Assembly: GCF_003402535.2 (NCBI RefSeq)
Contig: NZ_AP025171.1
Span: 1,054,001 to 1,118,000 of the forward strand
From: Cupriavidus sp. P-10
GTDB lineage: Bacteria; Pseudomonadota; Gammaproteobacteria; Burkholderiales; Burkholderiaceae
DNA length: 64,000 nucleotides
Reading direction: 5' to 3'
Part shown: piece by piece, positions 18,801 to 25,604 of the stretch
Layout: each line of letters opens with the position of its first letter
Numbering within the stretch: position 1 is the first letter of the stretch
Notes under the pieces: generated by a model
What the model saw: the letters and a program-made list of their open reading frames with translations, nothing else
What the model was told of the DNA's origin: nothing
Databases searched by the model: none
Made by a program: the position numbers and the translations under genes

Positions 18801-19078
18801 CCGCGATCGAAGCCAGCCGCCTGCGCCTGCGCCCGATCCTGATGACGTCGTTCGCGTTCATCATGGGCGTGGTGCCGCTGGTGTTGTCCAGCGGTGCCGG
18901 CTCGGAGATGCGCCATGCGATGGGCGTGGCGGTGTTCGCGGGCATGCTCGGCGTGACGTTCTTCGGGCTGTTCCTGACGCCGGTGTTCTACGTGGCGCTG
19001 CGCTTGCTGGCCACCCGGGGCCAGCGCCGCGCGCAGACGGCGCAAGTCGGACACGAGGCTGTGGCATCGGCTGAATAA
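15893..19078 (+). CDS. RND multidrug efflux pump, inner-membrane transporter (CeoB/BpeF-like)
   Basis: Protein of 1061 residues, normal for HAE1-type RND pumps. The start FFIDRPIFAGVLSVLI is the canonical first transmembrane helix. GIVVDDAIVVVENVERN carries the paired Asp of the proton relay in TM4, and VGLSAKNAILIVEFA carries the relay Lys in TM10. Two large periplasmic loops separate TM1-2 and TM7-8. It should use the proton gradient to expel drugs from periplasm or inner leaflet; CeoB/BpeF relatives export chloramphenicol, trimethoprim and fluoroquinolones (family knowledge). ATG at 15893 is at the conserved N-terminus. A 10-bp tandem duplication (GCCAACGCAG twice) lies just upstream. Confidence 0.95.
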   Translation: MNLSKFFIDRPIFAGVLSVLIFLIGAISMFKLPISEYPEVVPPSVVVRAQFPGANPKVIAETVATPLEEQINGVEDMLYMNSQANSDGTLTLTVTFKLGTDPDKAQQLVQNRVSQAEPRLPEDVRRLGITTVKSSPDLTMVVHLVSPNDRYDMTYLRNYALINVKDRLARIQGVGQVQMFGSGDYSMRVWVNPEKIAERGLAASDVVRAIREQNVQVAAGVIGQSPSLPGTDLQLSVNAQGRLQTVEEFGDIIVKTSPDGVVTYLKDIARIELGASEYALRSLLDNKSAVALPIFQSPGSNAIQISDDVRKTMAELKQNMPEGVDYSIVYDPTQFVRHSIEAVVHTLFEAIALVVLVVILFLQTWRASIIPLLAVPVSIVGTFGLMYAFGFSINALSLFGLVLAIGIVVDDAIVVVENVERNIEEGLSPKEATYKAMREVSGPIIAIALTLIAVFVPLAFMTGLTGQFYKQFALTISISTIISAFNSLTLSPALSALLLKRHDAPKDWLTRGMDRVFGKFFVRFNRFFGRSSDSYGRGVKGVIRRKGSVFGVYAVMLVATWGVFQLVPKGFVPAQDKQYLVSFAKLPDGATLDRTEDVIRRMSEIALKHPGVESAVAFPGLSINGFTNSPSAGIVFVTLDPFDKRKSDELSGNAIAADLNKQYGSIQDAFIAVFPPPPVQGLGTIGGFKMMIEDRAALGYDALFDATNAFMTKARATPELAGIFSNYQVNVPQLDVQLDRTKAKQLGVPVTDVFETLQTYLGSSYVNDFNKFGRTYQVKVQADAQFRQHAEDILQLKARSASGEMVPLSSLVKVKQSFGPDSVIRYNAFTAADMNGGPAPGISSGQAQAAAERIAAETLPKGIGFEWTELTYQDILAGNAGVWIFPLCVLLVFLVLAAQYESLTLPLAVILIVPMSLLAAMTGVWLTQGDNNIFTQIGFIVLVGLSAKNAILIVEFARELEHHGRTVVQAAIEASRLRLRPILMTSFAFIMGVVPLVLSSGAGSEMRHAMGVAVFAGMLGVTFFGLFLTPVFYVALRLLATRGQRRAQTAQVGHEAVASAE

Positions 19079-19087
19079 CGCATGTTT

Positions 19088-19116
19088 GCTCCCCTCGCCC
19101 TCTGGGAGAGGGGAGC
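19088..19116. repeat. REP-like palindrome (second copy)
   Basis: GCTCCCCTC and GAGGGGAGC form a 9-bp inverted repeat around an 11-nt centre, in the 91-base gap between pump and outer-membrane factor genes. The sequence style matches the palindrome at 11253-11280. No T-tract follows, and the downstream gene is in the same operon. Confidence 0.6.
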
Positions 19117-19169
19117 TACCTCGGCGGCATTGATTCCGCCGAAGCACAGAACAGTCAAGGAATGCACAA

Positions 19170-20681
19170 ATGATTGCCCAGATGACAAGGCAGTTCCCCC
19201 GAATCGCTACGCTGGCCGCCGCGCTGATCCTGGCCGGCTGCTCGCTGGCCCCGACCTACAAGGTGCCGGAGACCGCCACGGTGCCGGCCTACAAGGAAGC
19301 CGAGGCCGCGCAGGCCGAAGGCGCGCAATGGAAGACCGCGACGCCCGCCGAAGGCCAGCATCGCGGCGAATGGTGGAAGATCTTCGGCGACGGCGAACTG
19401 GACCGGTTAATGGTTGCCTCCGGCGAATCCAACCAGGATCTCGCCATCGCCGCGGCCCGTCTGAAGCAGGCGCGCGCCTTCACCGGCGCGACCGAGGCGG
19501 ATCTCTACCCGCAGCTCAGCGTGGGCCTCGATCCGACCCGCTCGCAGCCCTCGGCCGCATCGCAAGGCCTGCCCGACGGCACGCGGGTCTCGCCGCAGAC
19601 CGTGCTGAAGGCACGCGCCTTCGCCAGCTATGAGCTGGACCTGTTCGGCCGCGTGGCGTCCAGCGTCAATGCCGCGCGCGCCGAAGGCGAAGCCGCCGAG
19701 GACCTGTACCGCTCGGTGCAGCTCGCGTTGCAGGCCGACGTGGCGCAGGCGTATTTCGCGCTGCGCACGCTGGACAGCGAACGCGACCTGCTGAACGCGA
19801 CCATCCGGCTGCGTGAAGACGCGCTGAAGCTGCTGAAGAAGCGCTACGACGCCGGCGAGACTACCGACCTGGATCCGGCCCGCGCCGAGGCCGAGCTCGG
19901 CACCGCGCGCGCCGACCTGGCCGGCATCGAGCGCCGCCGCGCCAACCAGGAGCATGCGCTGGCGGTGCTGACCGGCGTGCCACCCGCGGCGTTCTCGCTG
20001 CCGGCGCGGCCGTTCGATGCCACGCCGATCGCGATCCCGGCCGGGCTGCCGTCCGAGCTGCTGGAGCGGCGCCCCGACATCGCCGCGGCGGAGCGCCAGA
20101 TGGCTGCCGCCAACGCCCGCATCGGCGTGGCCAAGGCGGCGTTCTTCCCGCGCATCACGCTGACCGGGCTGTTCGGCTTTGAATCGGCCGACCTGTCGAA
20201 CCTGTTCAAATGGTCGTCGCGTACGTGGATGCTGGGGCCGCTGATCGGCTCGACCATCGCGCAGACGGTGTTCGACGGTGGCCGCAACAGTTCCAACCTG
20301 GCCGGCGCGCGGGCCGCGCATGAGGAAAGCGTGGCCGCGTACCGGCAGACCGTGCTGGTGGCCTTCCGCGAAGTCGAGGACAGCCTGGCCGACGTGCGCT
20401 GGCTGAGCCAGCAGGCGGGCGCGCTGGACGGCGCGCTGGGCGGCGCGCGCCGCGCGGCGCGGATCTCGCGCAGTCGCTACGATGCCGGCGCGGTTGACTA
20501 CCTTACTGTGATCGACGCCGACCGCACCGTGCTGCAATCGCAGCGCGAGGCCAATGCCGTGGCCGGCTTGCGCGCTGCCGCAACGGTATCGCTGATCCGC
20601 CGGCTGGGTGGCGGCTGGGGTCCGTTGCCGGAGACGGTGGCGGCCACGCAGCCTGCGACGGCCACGGTGCCCGCGCAATGA
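19170..20681 (+). CDS. RND efflux outer-membrane factor, NodT/OprM family lipoprotein (OpcM/OprC-like)
   Basis: Protein of 503 residues with a lipoprotein signal (AALILAGCSLAPTYKVP). Two repeated TolC-type halves are visible, with hairpins near YELDLFGRVASSVNAARAEGEA and TLTGLFGFESADLSN / DGGRNSSNLAGARAAHEESVAAYRQTVLVAFREVEDSLAD. It forms the trimeric channel of the tripartite pump. AAGGA about 9 nt before the ATG at 19170 supports the start; an internal ATG at 19182 is a possible alternative. Last gene of the efflux operon. Confidence 0.95.
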   Translation: MIAQMTRQFPRIATLAAALILAGCSLAPTYKVPETATVPAYKEAEAAQAEGAQWKTATPAEGQHRGEWWKIFGDGELDRLMVASGESNQDLAIAAARLKQARAFTGATEADLYPQLSVGLDPTRSQPSAASQGLPDGTRVSPQTVLKARAFASYELDLFGRVASSVNAARAEGEAAEDLYRSVQLALQADVAQAYFALRTLDSERDLLNATIRLREDALKLLKKRYDAGETTDLDPARAEAELGTARADLAGIERRRANQEHALAVLTGVPPAAFSLPARPFDATPIAIPAGLPSELLERRPDIAAAERQMAAANARIGVAKAAFFPRITLTGLFGFESADLSNLFKWSSRTWMLGPLIGSTIAQTVFDGGRNSSNLAGARAAHEESVAAYRQTVLVAFREVEDSLADVRWLSQQAGALDGALGGARRAARISRSRYDAGAVDYLTVIDADRTVLQSQREANAVAGLRAAATVSLIRRLGGGWGPLPETVAATQPATATVPAQ

Positions 20682-20723
20682 CGCGCTGCAGCGCCGCGCC
20701 ATGACGCGCTGCAACCGCGCGCC
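20678..20723 (+). repeat. imperfect 23-bp tandem duplication at the efflux operon 3' end
   Basis: ATGACGCGCTGCA begins both 23-bp copies (20678-20700 and 20701-20723); the second halves differ slightly. The first copy contains the TGA stop of the outer-membrane factor gene, so this looks like a local slippage duplication over the gene end. Confidence 0.7.
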
Positions 20724-20834
20724 ATCAGCGCGGCGATGCTGGCGCGATGCCCCGGAATCACTACACTGGAAGCATCGCGCCACGCATCCCGGGCGCCCCC
20801 GGGGCAGATTTGCGGGTGCCTGGGTTGCGTCGTC

Positions 20835-21401
20835 ATGCTTCGCTTCAGGAAACCGGTCTGGGGATTGATCTTTGCCGCGCTTACGGTGGCGCTGCTGCTG
20901 GTGCCATTGCCGTGGGCGGACCGCACCAGCATCCATGACGAAGTAGTGATCGCCCGGACGCCGGCCGAGGTGTTCGACTACATTGCCACGCCGCAGCACT
21001 GGCCGGCGTGGTATCCCGCCTCGGGCGCGGTGGCAGGGGCGACGGACCATCCGCTGGGACCTGGCGAGCGCGTGGCCGAGAGCTTCGTGGCAGGCGAGCG
21101 CAGCGCCGTGGTCATCTGGACCGTCACCATCAGCCAGCGGCCGCGCCTCTGGGCGATCGCCGGCGACGTGCCGGGCGGGCGCCGGGCCGGCACCATCACC
21201 TACAAGCTTACGCCGGCCATGACGCCGTCGCTGACACCGTCGGCGGAAAGCACGCGTTTCGAACGGGAATTCAGCTACCAGTCGCCCACGCTGCTCTTTG
21301 CGCTGATCAATCGCCTGATGCTGCGCTCGCGCCTGCAGTCAGAGTCCGGCGAGGCGCTCAGGCGCCTGAAGGCGAGGCTGGAAGCACCGCAGGCGCCATA
21401 G
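20835..21401 (+). CDS. SRPBCC-fold (polyketide cyclase-like) membrane-anchored protein
   Basis: Protein of 188 residues. Residues 7-24 are a hydrophobic anchor or uncleaved signal (WGLIFAALTVALLLVPLPW). The rest fits the START/SRPBCC helix-grip fold, with the opening VVIARTPAEVFDYIATPQHWPAWYP typical of Polyketide_cyc2 proteins. Such proteins bind hydrophobic ligands; no catalytic function can be named. The start is chosen at 20835 because upstream frame lacks structure; no strong ribosome site is seen. Confidence 0.75.
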   Translation: MLRFRKPVWGLIFAALTVALLLVPLPWADRTSIHDEVVIARTPAEVFDYIATPQHWPAWYPASGAVAGATDHPLGPGERVAESFVAGERSAVVIWTVTISQRPRLWAIAGDVPGGRRAGTITYKLTPAMTPSLTPSAESTRFEREFSYQSPTLLFALINRLMLRSRLQSESGEALRRLKARLEAPQAP

Positions 21402-21474
21402 CCTTGCACGGCGGGTCGATCGGCACTAAGTTGGAAACAGCCGCCAGTGCGGCTGCAGGAGGTTTGCCATCACC

Positions 21475-21912
21475 ATGACGCCCCATACCCTTGGCCTCGA
21501 TCCCGCAGCATGGATGTGGCGGCTGGCATTGGGCGCCACGCTGGCGCTGGCGTTGCAGTTCGGCGCCGGGCCATCGCGCGCCCAGCCACATGAGTCGGGC
21601 TCGATCACGATCGGCGGATCGGCGCAAGTGCAGGGGCCGGTTCGGGTCCATGGCACGCTCACCGTCGCCGGCCATGTCTTTGCCAGCGGTCCGTTGACCG
21701 CGGCGTATTTCACCGGCCCGGTCAGCGCCCGCGCCGTGCCATATCGCGGCGGCTACCTGAAGGTATTCAATGGACCGTTGACGGTGCATGGCGACATGGT
21801 GGTCAAGGGCGACCTGACCGTTGCCGGGCCGCTGACCGTCGATGGCCCGCTTGCCGCCAGCGGCGGCATCGATGCCGACGGACCGATGCGCGAGCGCGAC
21901 TACGGCCGCTGA
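21475..21912 (+). CDS. exported protein with short beta-helix (bactofilin-like) repeats
   Basis: Protein of 145 residues with a signal-like N-terminus (WRLALGATLALALQFGAGPSRAQ). The remainder is a run of short strand repeats of the type hGxhxVxGPhxV: VQGPVRVHGTLTVAGHVFASGPLT, then LKVFNGPLTVHGDMVVKGDLTVAGPLTVDGPLAASGG. This pattern is that of right-handed beta-helix or bactofilin-like polymer-forming proteins, although bactofilins usually lack a signal peptide. GGAGG lies 12 nt upstream. Function unknown; a self-assembling envelope protein is an inference. Confidence 0.6.
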   Translation: MTPHTLGLDPAAWMWRLALGATLALALQFGAGPSRAQPHESGSITIGGSAQVQGPVRVHGTLTVAGHVFASGPLTAAYFTGPVSARAVPYRGGYLKVFNGPLTVHGDMVVKGDLTVAGPLTVDGPLAASGGIDADGPMRERDYGR

Positions 21913-21991
21913 AGCCGAGCCCGGCTGCGCGGCGTTTCCCTGTTGCACAATACCGGCTTTGCAGTCGCTGCAATCCGGACGGGGAACACGC

Positions 21992-22462
21992 ATGGCAAAG
22001 CAGGGCGAGGGCGCACTGGGCCTGAAGGGCATCGCAATGTTCGAGGCGGCCAAGGGCCTGCTGGTGATCGTCGCCGGCCTGGGGCTGGCCGCGCTGCTGC
22101 ACCGCGATGCGCAGGCGCTGGCCGAAGCCATCATCCAGCGCCTGCACGTCAATCCCGCCAGCCGCTATCCCACCATCTTCCTGTCGCTGCTCGCGCATCC
22201 TGACAACGCGCGCCTGTGGGCGATCGGCGGGTCGGCGGCGGTCTATGCGCTGATGCGCTTTGCCGAAGCCTACGGGCTTTGGCGCGGGCTCGCGTGGGGC
22301 AACTGGATCGGCGTCTGGTCCGGCGGCATCTATATCCCGCTGGAGCTGTACGAGGCCTTGGTCCATCCGAGCTGGCTGCATGGCGGGCTGGCGGCGGCCA
22401 ACCTGCTGGTGGTGCTATACCTTGCGCGGGGATTGCTGTTGCGGCGCGTGTCCGCCGGCTAG
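21992..22462 (+). CDS. DUF2127 family membrane protein
   Basis: Protein of 156 residues with about four hydrophobic segments: AAKGLLVIVAGLGLAALL, FLSLLAHPDNARLWAIGGSAAVYAL, LAWGNWIGVWSGGIYIPLELY and LAAANLLVVLYLARGLLL. The FEAAKGLLV opening and the YGLWRGLAWGNWIG segment are characteristic of DUF2127 proteins. Inner-membrane, function unknown. GGGGAACAC upstream supports the start. Its last 4 bases overlap the stop of the convergent nuclease gene. Confidence 0.8.
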   Translation: MAKQGEGALGLKGIAMFEAAKGLLVIVAGLGLAALLHRDAQALAEAIIQRLHVNPASRYPTIFLSLLAHPDNARLWAIGGSAAVYALMRFAEAYGLWRGLAWGNWIGVWSGGIYIPLELYEALVHPSWLHGGLAAANLLVVLYLARGLLLRRVSAG

Positions 22463-24258
22463 GGCGATCCGGCGGTCAGTGCGAGATCGATCAGCAGCGG
22501 GTCGTGGTCGGAAGACCGGTAGGCATCGGGGGCGTAGTAGGCAGGCACCGAAGGCGCCCCCGGGCCCGGCGCATACGAGAACGCAGCCGGCTCGTCGGCA
22601 TTGATATGCCAGGCCTGCACGGCAATGACGTGCCTTGCGGCCGCGGCATCGGCCAGCACATGGTCAAGATAGCCGGCCTGCCCGTTATAGACGTAGCTGT
22701 AGGCTTGCGGCCCCGCCCGCTTTGCCACCATGTCCGCGTAGCCGCGCCGTGCCAGCAATCGTACCGGATCTTCCATCGCATAGCTGTTCAGGTCGCCAAT
22801 CACCAGCACGCCCGCGCCAGCCGCGCCGGTCGGCACCGTGGCAAGCCAGTCGGCCAGGGCGCCGGCGGCCTGTACGCGTGACGGGTTCCAGCATCCTTGC
22901 CCATCGCCCTGGTCGGCTTGTGCGCCACCGGCTTCCACGCAGTTCTTTGACTTGAGGTGGTTGACCACGAGCGTCACAGGCGCGCCGCCGGCCTTTGCCC
23001 GGAAGCTGGCGGCGAGTGGCTGCCGGCTGCGGGCGCCCAGCCACGTGGTGGCGGCACGGCCGACGATCTCCGCGGCGCGGGCGTTGTACAGCAGGCCCAC
23101 CGCGATCGCATCGCCGCCGAGCGAGGGCGTTCCGGGATCGACGACGCGCCAGTCGGGCCCAAGCCGCGTCGCCAGTTGCCGCACCGCGCTGTCCGGGCCA
23201 AAGCCGTTGTTCTGCAGTTCCATCAGGCCGACCACGTCGGCATCCAGCGCGCGCAGCGCGGCGACCAGCTTGGCCTCCTGCCGGGCCAGCGCCGCGGCGC
23301 TCCGCGCACCGCGGTTGTCGGCCGCAGCGAGACCACCAGTGCCGTTGAAGTAGTTCTGCAGATTGAATGCCGCCACCCGCAGCGTTGCCGCGGGATGGCG
23401 CGCCGGCGCACCCGGGCGCGGATTGGCGGATTGGAACGCCGGTGCCTGCGCGCCGCGCACCGGCTGCAGGCGCCACTGACCGTGGCGCTTCTCCAGCACG
23501 CCAATGACGCCGCTGACGGTATCGCCCGCACGCAGCGGACGGGTGGCGGCAAGCTGCGGCGGCGGGTAGGGCACTACCTCGGGATACTGGCGCGTCGAGC
23601 CATCATCGAGCAGTAGCCGGTTGCGCGAATTGGCGGCCGCGATCTGCGCTGCCGCCGCGCCAGGCAAGGCAGCTTGCGTCGGCGCGAGTGGCCGCCCGAA
23701 GCTCAGCGTAAGGGTGCCGTAGCGCGCCAGTTCATGGGTGTCGCTGACCGTCAGTGTCTGCGGCAGCCTGACCAGCATGCCAGCCCGGGCACGCAGGTCG
23801 GCATCGCCACGGACGGGCAGCGTCAGCGAGGCCGGCGTGACCGGGATGCCGCTGGCGCAGACCGTCGGCGCCTCTGACAGGGTCAGTTGCGTTTGTCCGA
23901 ATTTGTCCTCGACCGTTCCGGACAGGCGCACGAGGTCGCCTGCGCGCGCCACGGCTCGCGGCGCGTAGACGAACAAGCCTTCGGAAATGCCCGGCCGGTG
24001 CTGGCGACTGGCGTCAGCCTGCTGCACAAAGAAACCGCGCAGGCCGCGCTCGCCGCTGAAATCCGCGGTGACGACCGCTTCAATTTCGACCATGCGCCCG
24101 GACAATGCACCGCCATCCTGGACCTGGGTAATGGCTGTCGCCGGCGCGCCGCATGGCTGCACGGCGCCCAACGCCGGCGCGGCACCGGGCAGGCTAATCA
24201 GGACGGCGAGGGCACGGACGCAAAGGTTTCCGGTCAAGGGGCGCAAGCGTGTCGGCAT
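22459..24258 (-). CDS. exported ExeM/NucH-type endonuclease/exonuclease/phosphatase family protein
   Basis: Protein of 599 residues. A signal peptide (VRALAVLISLPGAAPALGA) is followed by an OB-fold-like region with a CGAPATAITQVQ start (residues ~35-270), then a DNase I-like EEP domain. EEP motifs are visible: AAFNLQNYF, VVGLMELQNNG (catalytic Glu), LVVNHLKSKNC, VLVIGDLNSYAMEDPV, and the terminal SSDHDPLLIDL His-Asp pair. This is the architecture of extracellular nucleases such as ExeM and NucH, which degrade environmental or biofilm DNA. No LPXTG or GlyGly-CTERM tail is seen. Confidence 0.88.
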   Translation of the reverse strand: MPTRLRPLTGNLCVRALAVLISLPGAAPALGAVQPCGAPATAITQVQDGGALSGRMVEIEAVVTADFSGERGLRGFFVQQADASRQHRPGISEGLFVYAPRAVARAGDLVRLSGTVEDKFGQTQLTLSEAPTVCASGIPVTPASLTLPVRGDADLRARAGMLVRLPQTLTVSDTHELARYGTLTLSFGRPLAPTQAALPGAAAAQIAAANSRNRLLLDDGSTRQYPEVVPYPPPQLAATRPLRAGDTVSGVIGVLEKRHGQWRLQPVRGAQAPAFQSANPRPGAPARHPAATLRVAAFNLQNYFNGTGGLAAADNRGARSAAALARQEAKLVAALRALDADVVGLMELQNNGFGPDSAVRQLATRLGPDWRVVDPGTPSLGGDAIAVGLLYNARAAEIVGRAATTWLGARSRQPLAASFRAKAGGAPVTLVVNHLKSKNCVEAGGAQADQGDGQGCWNPSRVQAAGALADWLATVPTGAAGAGVLVIGDLNSYAMEDPVRLLARRGYADMVAKRAGPQAYSYVYNGQAGYLDHVLADAAAARHVIAVQAWHINADEPAAFSYAPGPGAPSVPAYYAPDAYRSSDHDPLLIDLALTAGSP

Positions 24259-24350
24259 GGCGGCTCTGGCAACGAAGTGGCAAGGTCCACGATGCTAGCC
24301 GAGCCGTGTAACGGAATGCTTTCCGCGGCATCTGGCGCCGCGATCGTGCT

Positions 24351-24402
24351 AAGGTAATAGGAACCCGCCGGCGCGCGCCGGCCTCCTACCCAAAGGTAAT
24401 AG
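24351..24402 (+). repeat. direct repeat flanking a 16-bp GC palindrome in a short leader
   Basis: AAGGTAATAG occurs at 24351-24360 and 24393-24402, each followed by a GAACC-like stretch. Between them lies the perfect 16-bp palindrome GCCGGCGCGCGCCGGC (24367-24382). The second copy sits immediately before the monooxygenase-fold gene and partly supplies its weak ribosome site. Confidence 0.6.
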
Positions 24403-24409
24403 AACCGCC

Positions 24410-24700
24410 ATGATCAAGGAAATCGCTCAACTCACCATCAAGCCCGGCATGGAGCAGCAGTTCGAACAGGGCGTCAGCGAGGCCAAGCCGCTGTTCCTGC
24501 GCTCGCGTGGCTGCCACGATGTGCAGCTGTTCCGCTCGATCGAGCAGCCCGAGCAGTACACGCTGGTGGTCGACTGGGAGACCGTGGAGGACCATATGGT
24601 CCACTTCCGCGAATCGCCCGAATTCCAGCAGTGGCGTGCGCTGGTGGGCGATACCTTCGCCGCGCCGCCGAATGTGCATCACGTAGCCAAGGCTCTGTAA
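24410..24700 (+). CDS. antibiotic biosynthesis monooxygenase (ABM) domain protein
   Basis: Protein of 96 residues, one ABM/dimeric alpha-beta barrel domain: an initial beta strand IKEIAQLTIKPG, then EQFEQGVSEAKPLFLRSRGCHDVQLFRSIEQPEQYTLVVDWE and a FRESPEFQQWRALVG helix. Members are small cofactor-free monooxygenases, haem-degrading enzymes or non-catalytic dimers; no specific function can be assigned. It is 9 nt upstream of the phosphatidyltransferase gene and probably cotranscribed. Confidence 0.8.
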   Translation: MIKEIAQLTIKPGMEQQFEQGVSEAKPLFLRSRGCHDVQLFRSIEQPEQYTLVVDWETVEDHMVHFRESPEFQQWRALVGDTFAAPPNVHHVAKAL

Positions 24701-24709
24701 GCGCGACCG

Positions 24710-25348
24710 ATGAACACACGGCCCGAGCGTCCCCGCCATTTCTCGATGCTGCGCGAGCTGCAGCTTGCCGATGTGTTCACGCTCGGCAATGCGGCCTGCG
24801 GCATGGGGTCGGTATTCTTCGCCATGTTCTACGTGGCGGACCAGCAACTGTCGCACTTCTACACGGCCGCGGCGCTGGCGCCGCTGGCCTTTATCTTCGA
24901 TGTGCTCGACGGCCGCATCGCGCGCTGGCGTCATGCGCATTCGGCGCTGGGGCGCGAGCTCGATTCGCTGGCCGACGTGATCTCGTTCGGCGTCGGCCCG
25001 GCCACGCTGGCGTTCGCCGCCGGCATGCGCGGCGGCTGGGACCTGGCCATCCTGATCTACTTTGTCTGCTGCGGCGTGAGCCGGCTGGCGCGCTTCAACG
25101 TCACCGCCGAAACGCTGGCCGCCGGCAGCGACAGTGGCAAGGTGGCGTATTTCGAAGGCACGCCGATCCCGACCAGCGTGCTGCTCACGGCCGTACTGGC
25201 ATGGTGCGCCTGGCAAGGACGGCTGGCCGGCGACCTGCCCGGCGGCGCCTGGGTGCTGGGCCCTGCCGTGCTGCATCCGCTCGCGTTGCTGTTCGCGCTG
25301 TCGGGCACGCTGATGGTCAGCAAGACCCTGCGCATCCCCAAGTTCTGA
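24710..25348 (+). CDS. CDP-alcohol phosphatidyltransferase, phosphatidylserine synthase type
   Basis: Protein of 212 residues with about six membrane segments. The CDP-alcohol phosphotransferase signature DG-x2-AR-x8-G-x3-D-x3-D is perfect in DGRIARWRHAHSALGRELDSLAD. The N-terminal LADVFTLGNAACGMGSVFFAMF and the SRLARFNVTAET block match PssA type II, which makes phosphatidylserine from CDP-diacylglycerol and serine in the inner membrane. Betaproteobacteria usually carry another pssA near ilvC, so this may be a second copy (inference). Followed by a strong hairpin. Confidence 0.85.
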   Translation: MNTRPERPRHFSMLRELQLADVFTLGNAACGMGSVFFAMFYVADQQLSHFYTAAALAPLAFIFDVLDGRIARWRHAHSALGRELDSLADVISFGVGPATLAFAAGMRGGWDLAILIYFVCCGVSRLARFNVTAETLAAGSDSGKVAYFEGTPIPTSVLLTAVLAWCAWQGRLAGDLPGGAWVLGPAVLHPLALLFALSGTLMVSKTLRIPKF

Positions 25349-25404
25349 GTTCCGCCGGCGCGCGAAGCGCCGCTTCGGATAAACGTCGATCCAGCAGAAT
25401 GGAC

Positions 25405-25455
25405 CAGCGCCAGCGCGGAAACCCCGCGCTGGCGCTGCCTGGCTGTCCGGTTTTT
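25405..25455. terminator. strong hairpin between convergent genes
   Basis: CAGCGCCAGCGCGG (25405-25418) and its perfect complement (25424-25437) form a 14-bp stem with an AAACC loop. A T5 tract follows 13 nt later at 25451-25455. It lies between the phosphatidyltransferase stop and the convergent MFS gene stop, so it probably serves as a transcription terminator, although the T-tract is displaced. Confidence 0.65.
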
Positions 25456-25604
25456 ATTGATGGTTTAAGCCGGTGCGCCAAGCCAGGATGGCGTGCCGCC
25501 GAGCGCACGGCGTTCTGTGAACACCCCGCACCATGCGCGAGGCGAAGTCTATCAATTGACAAGTCAAAAGAGAAACGCCGTGTGGACGACGCTTGCGCTC
25601 CGGC

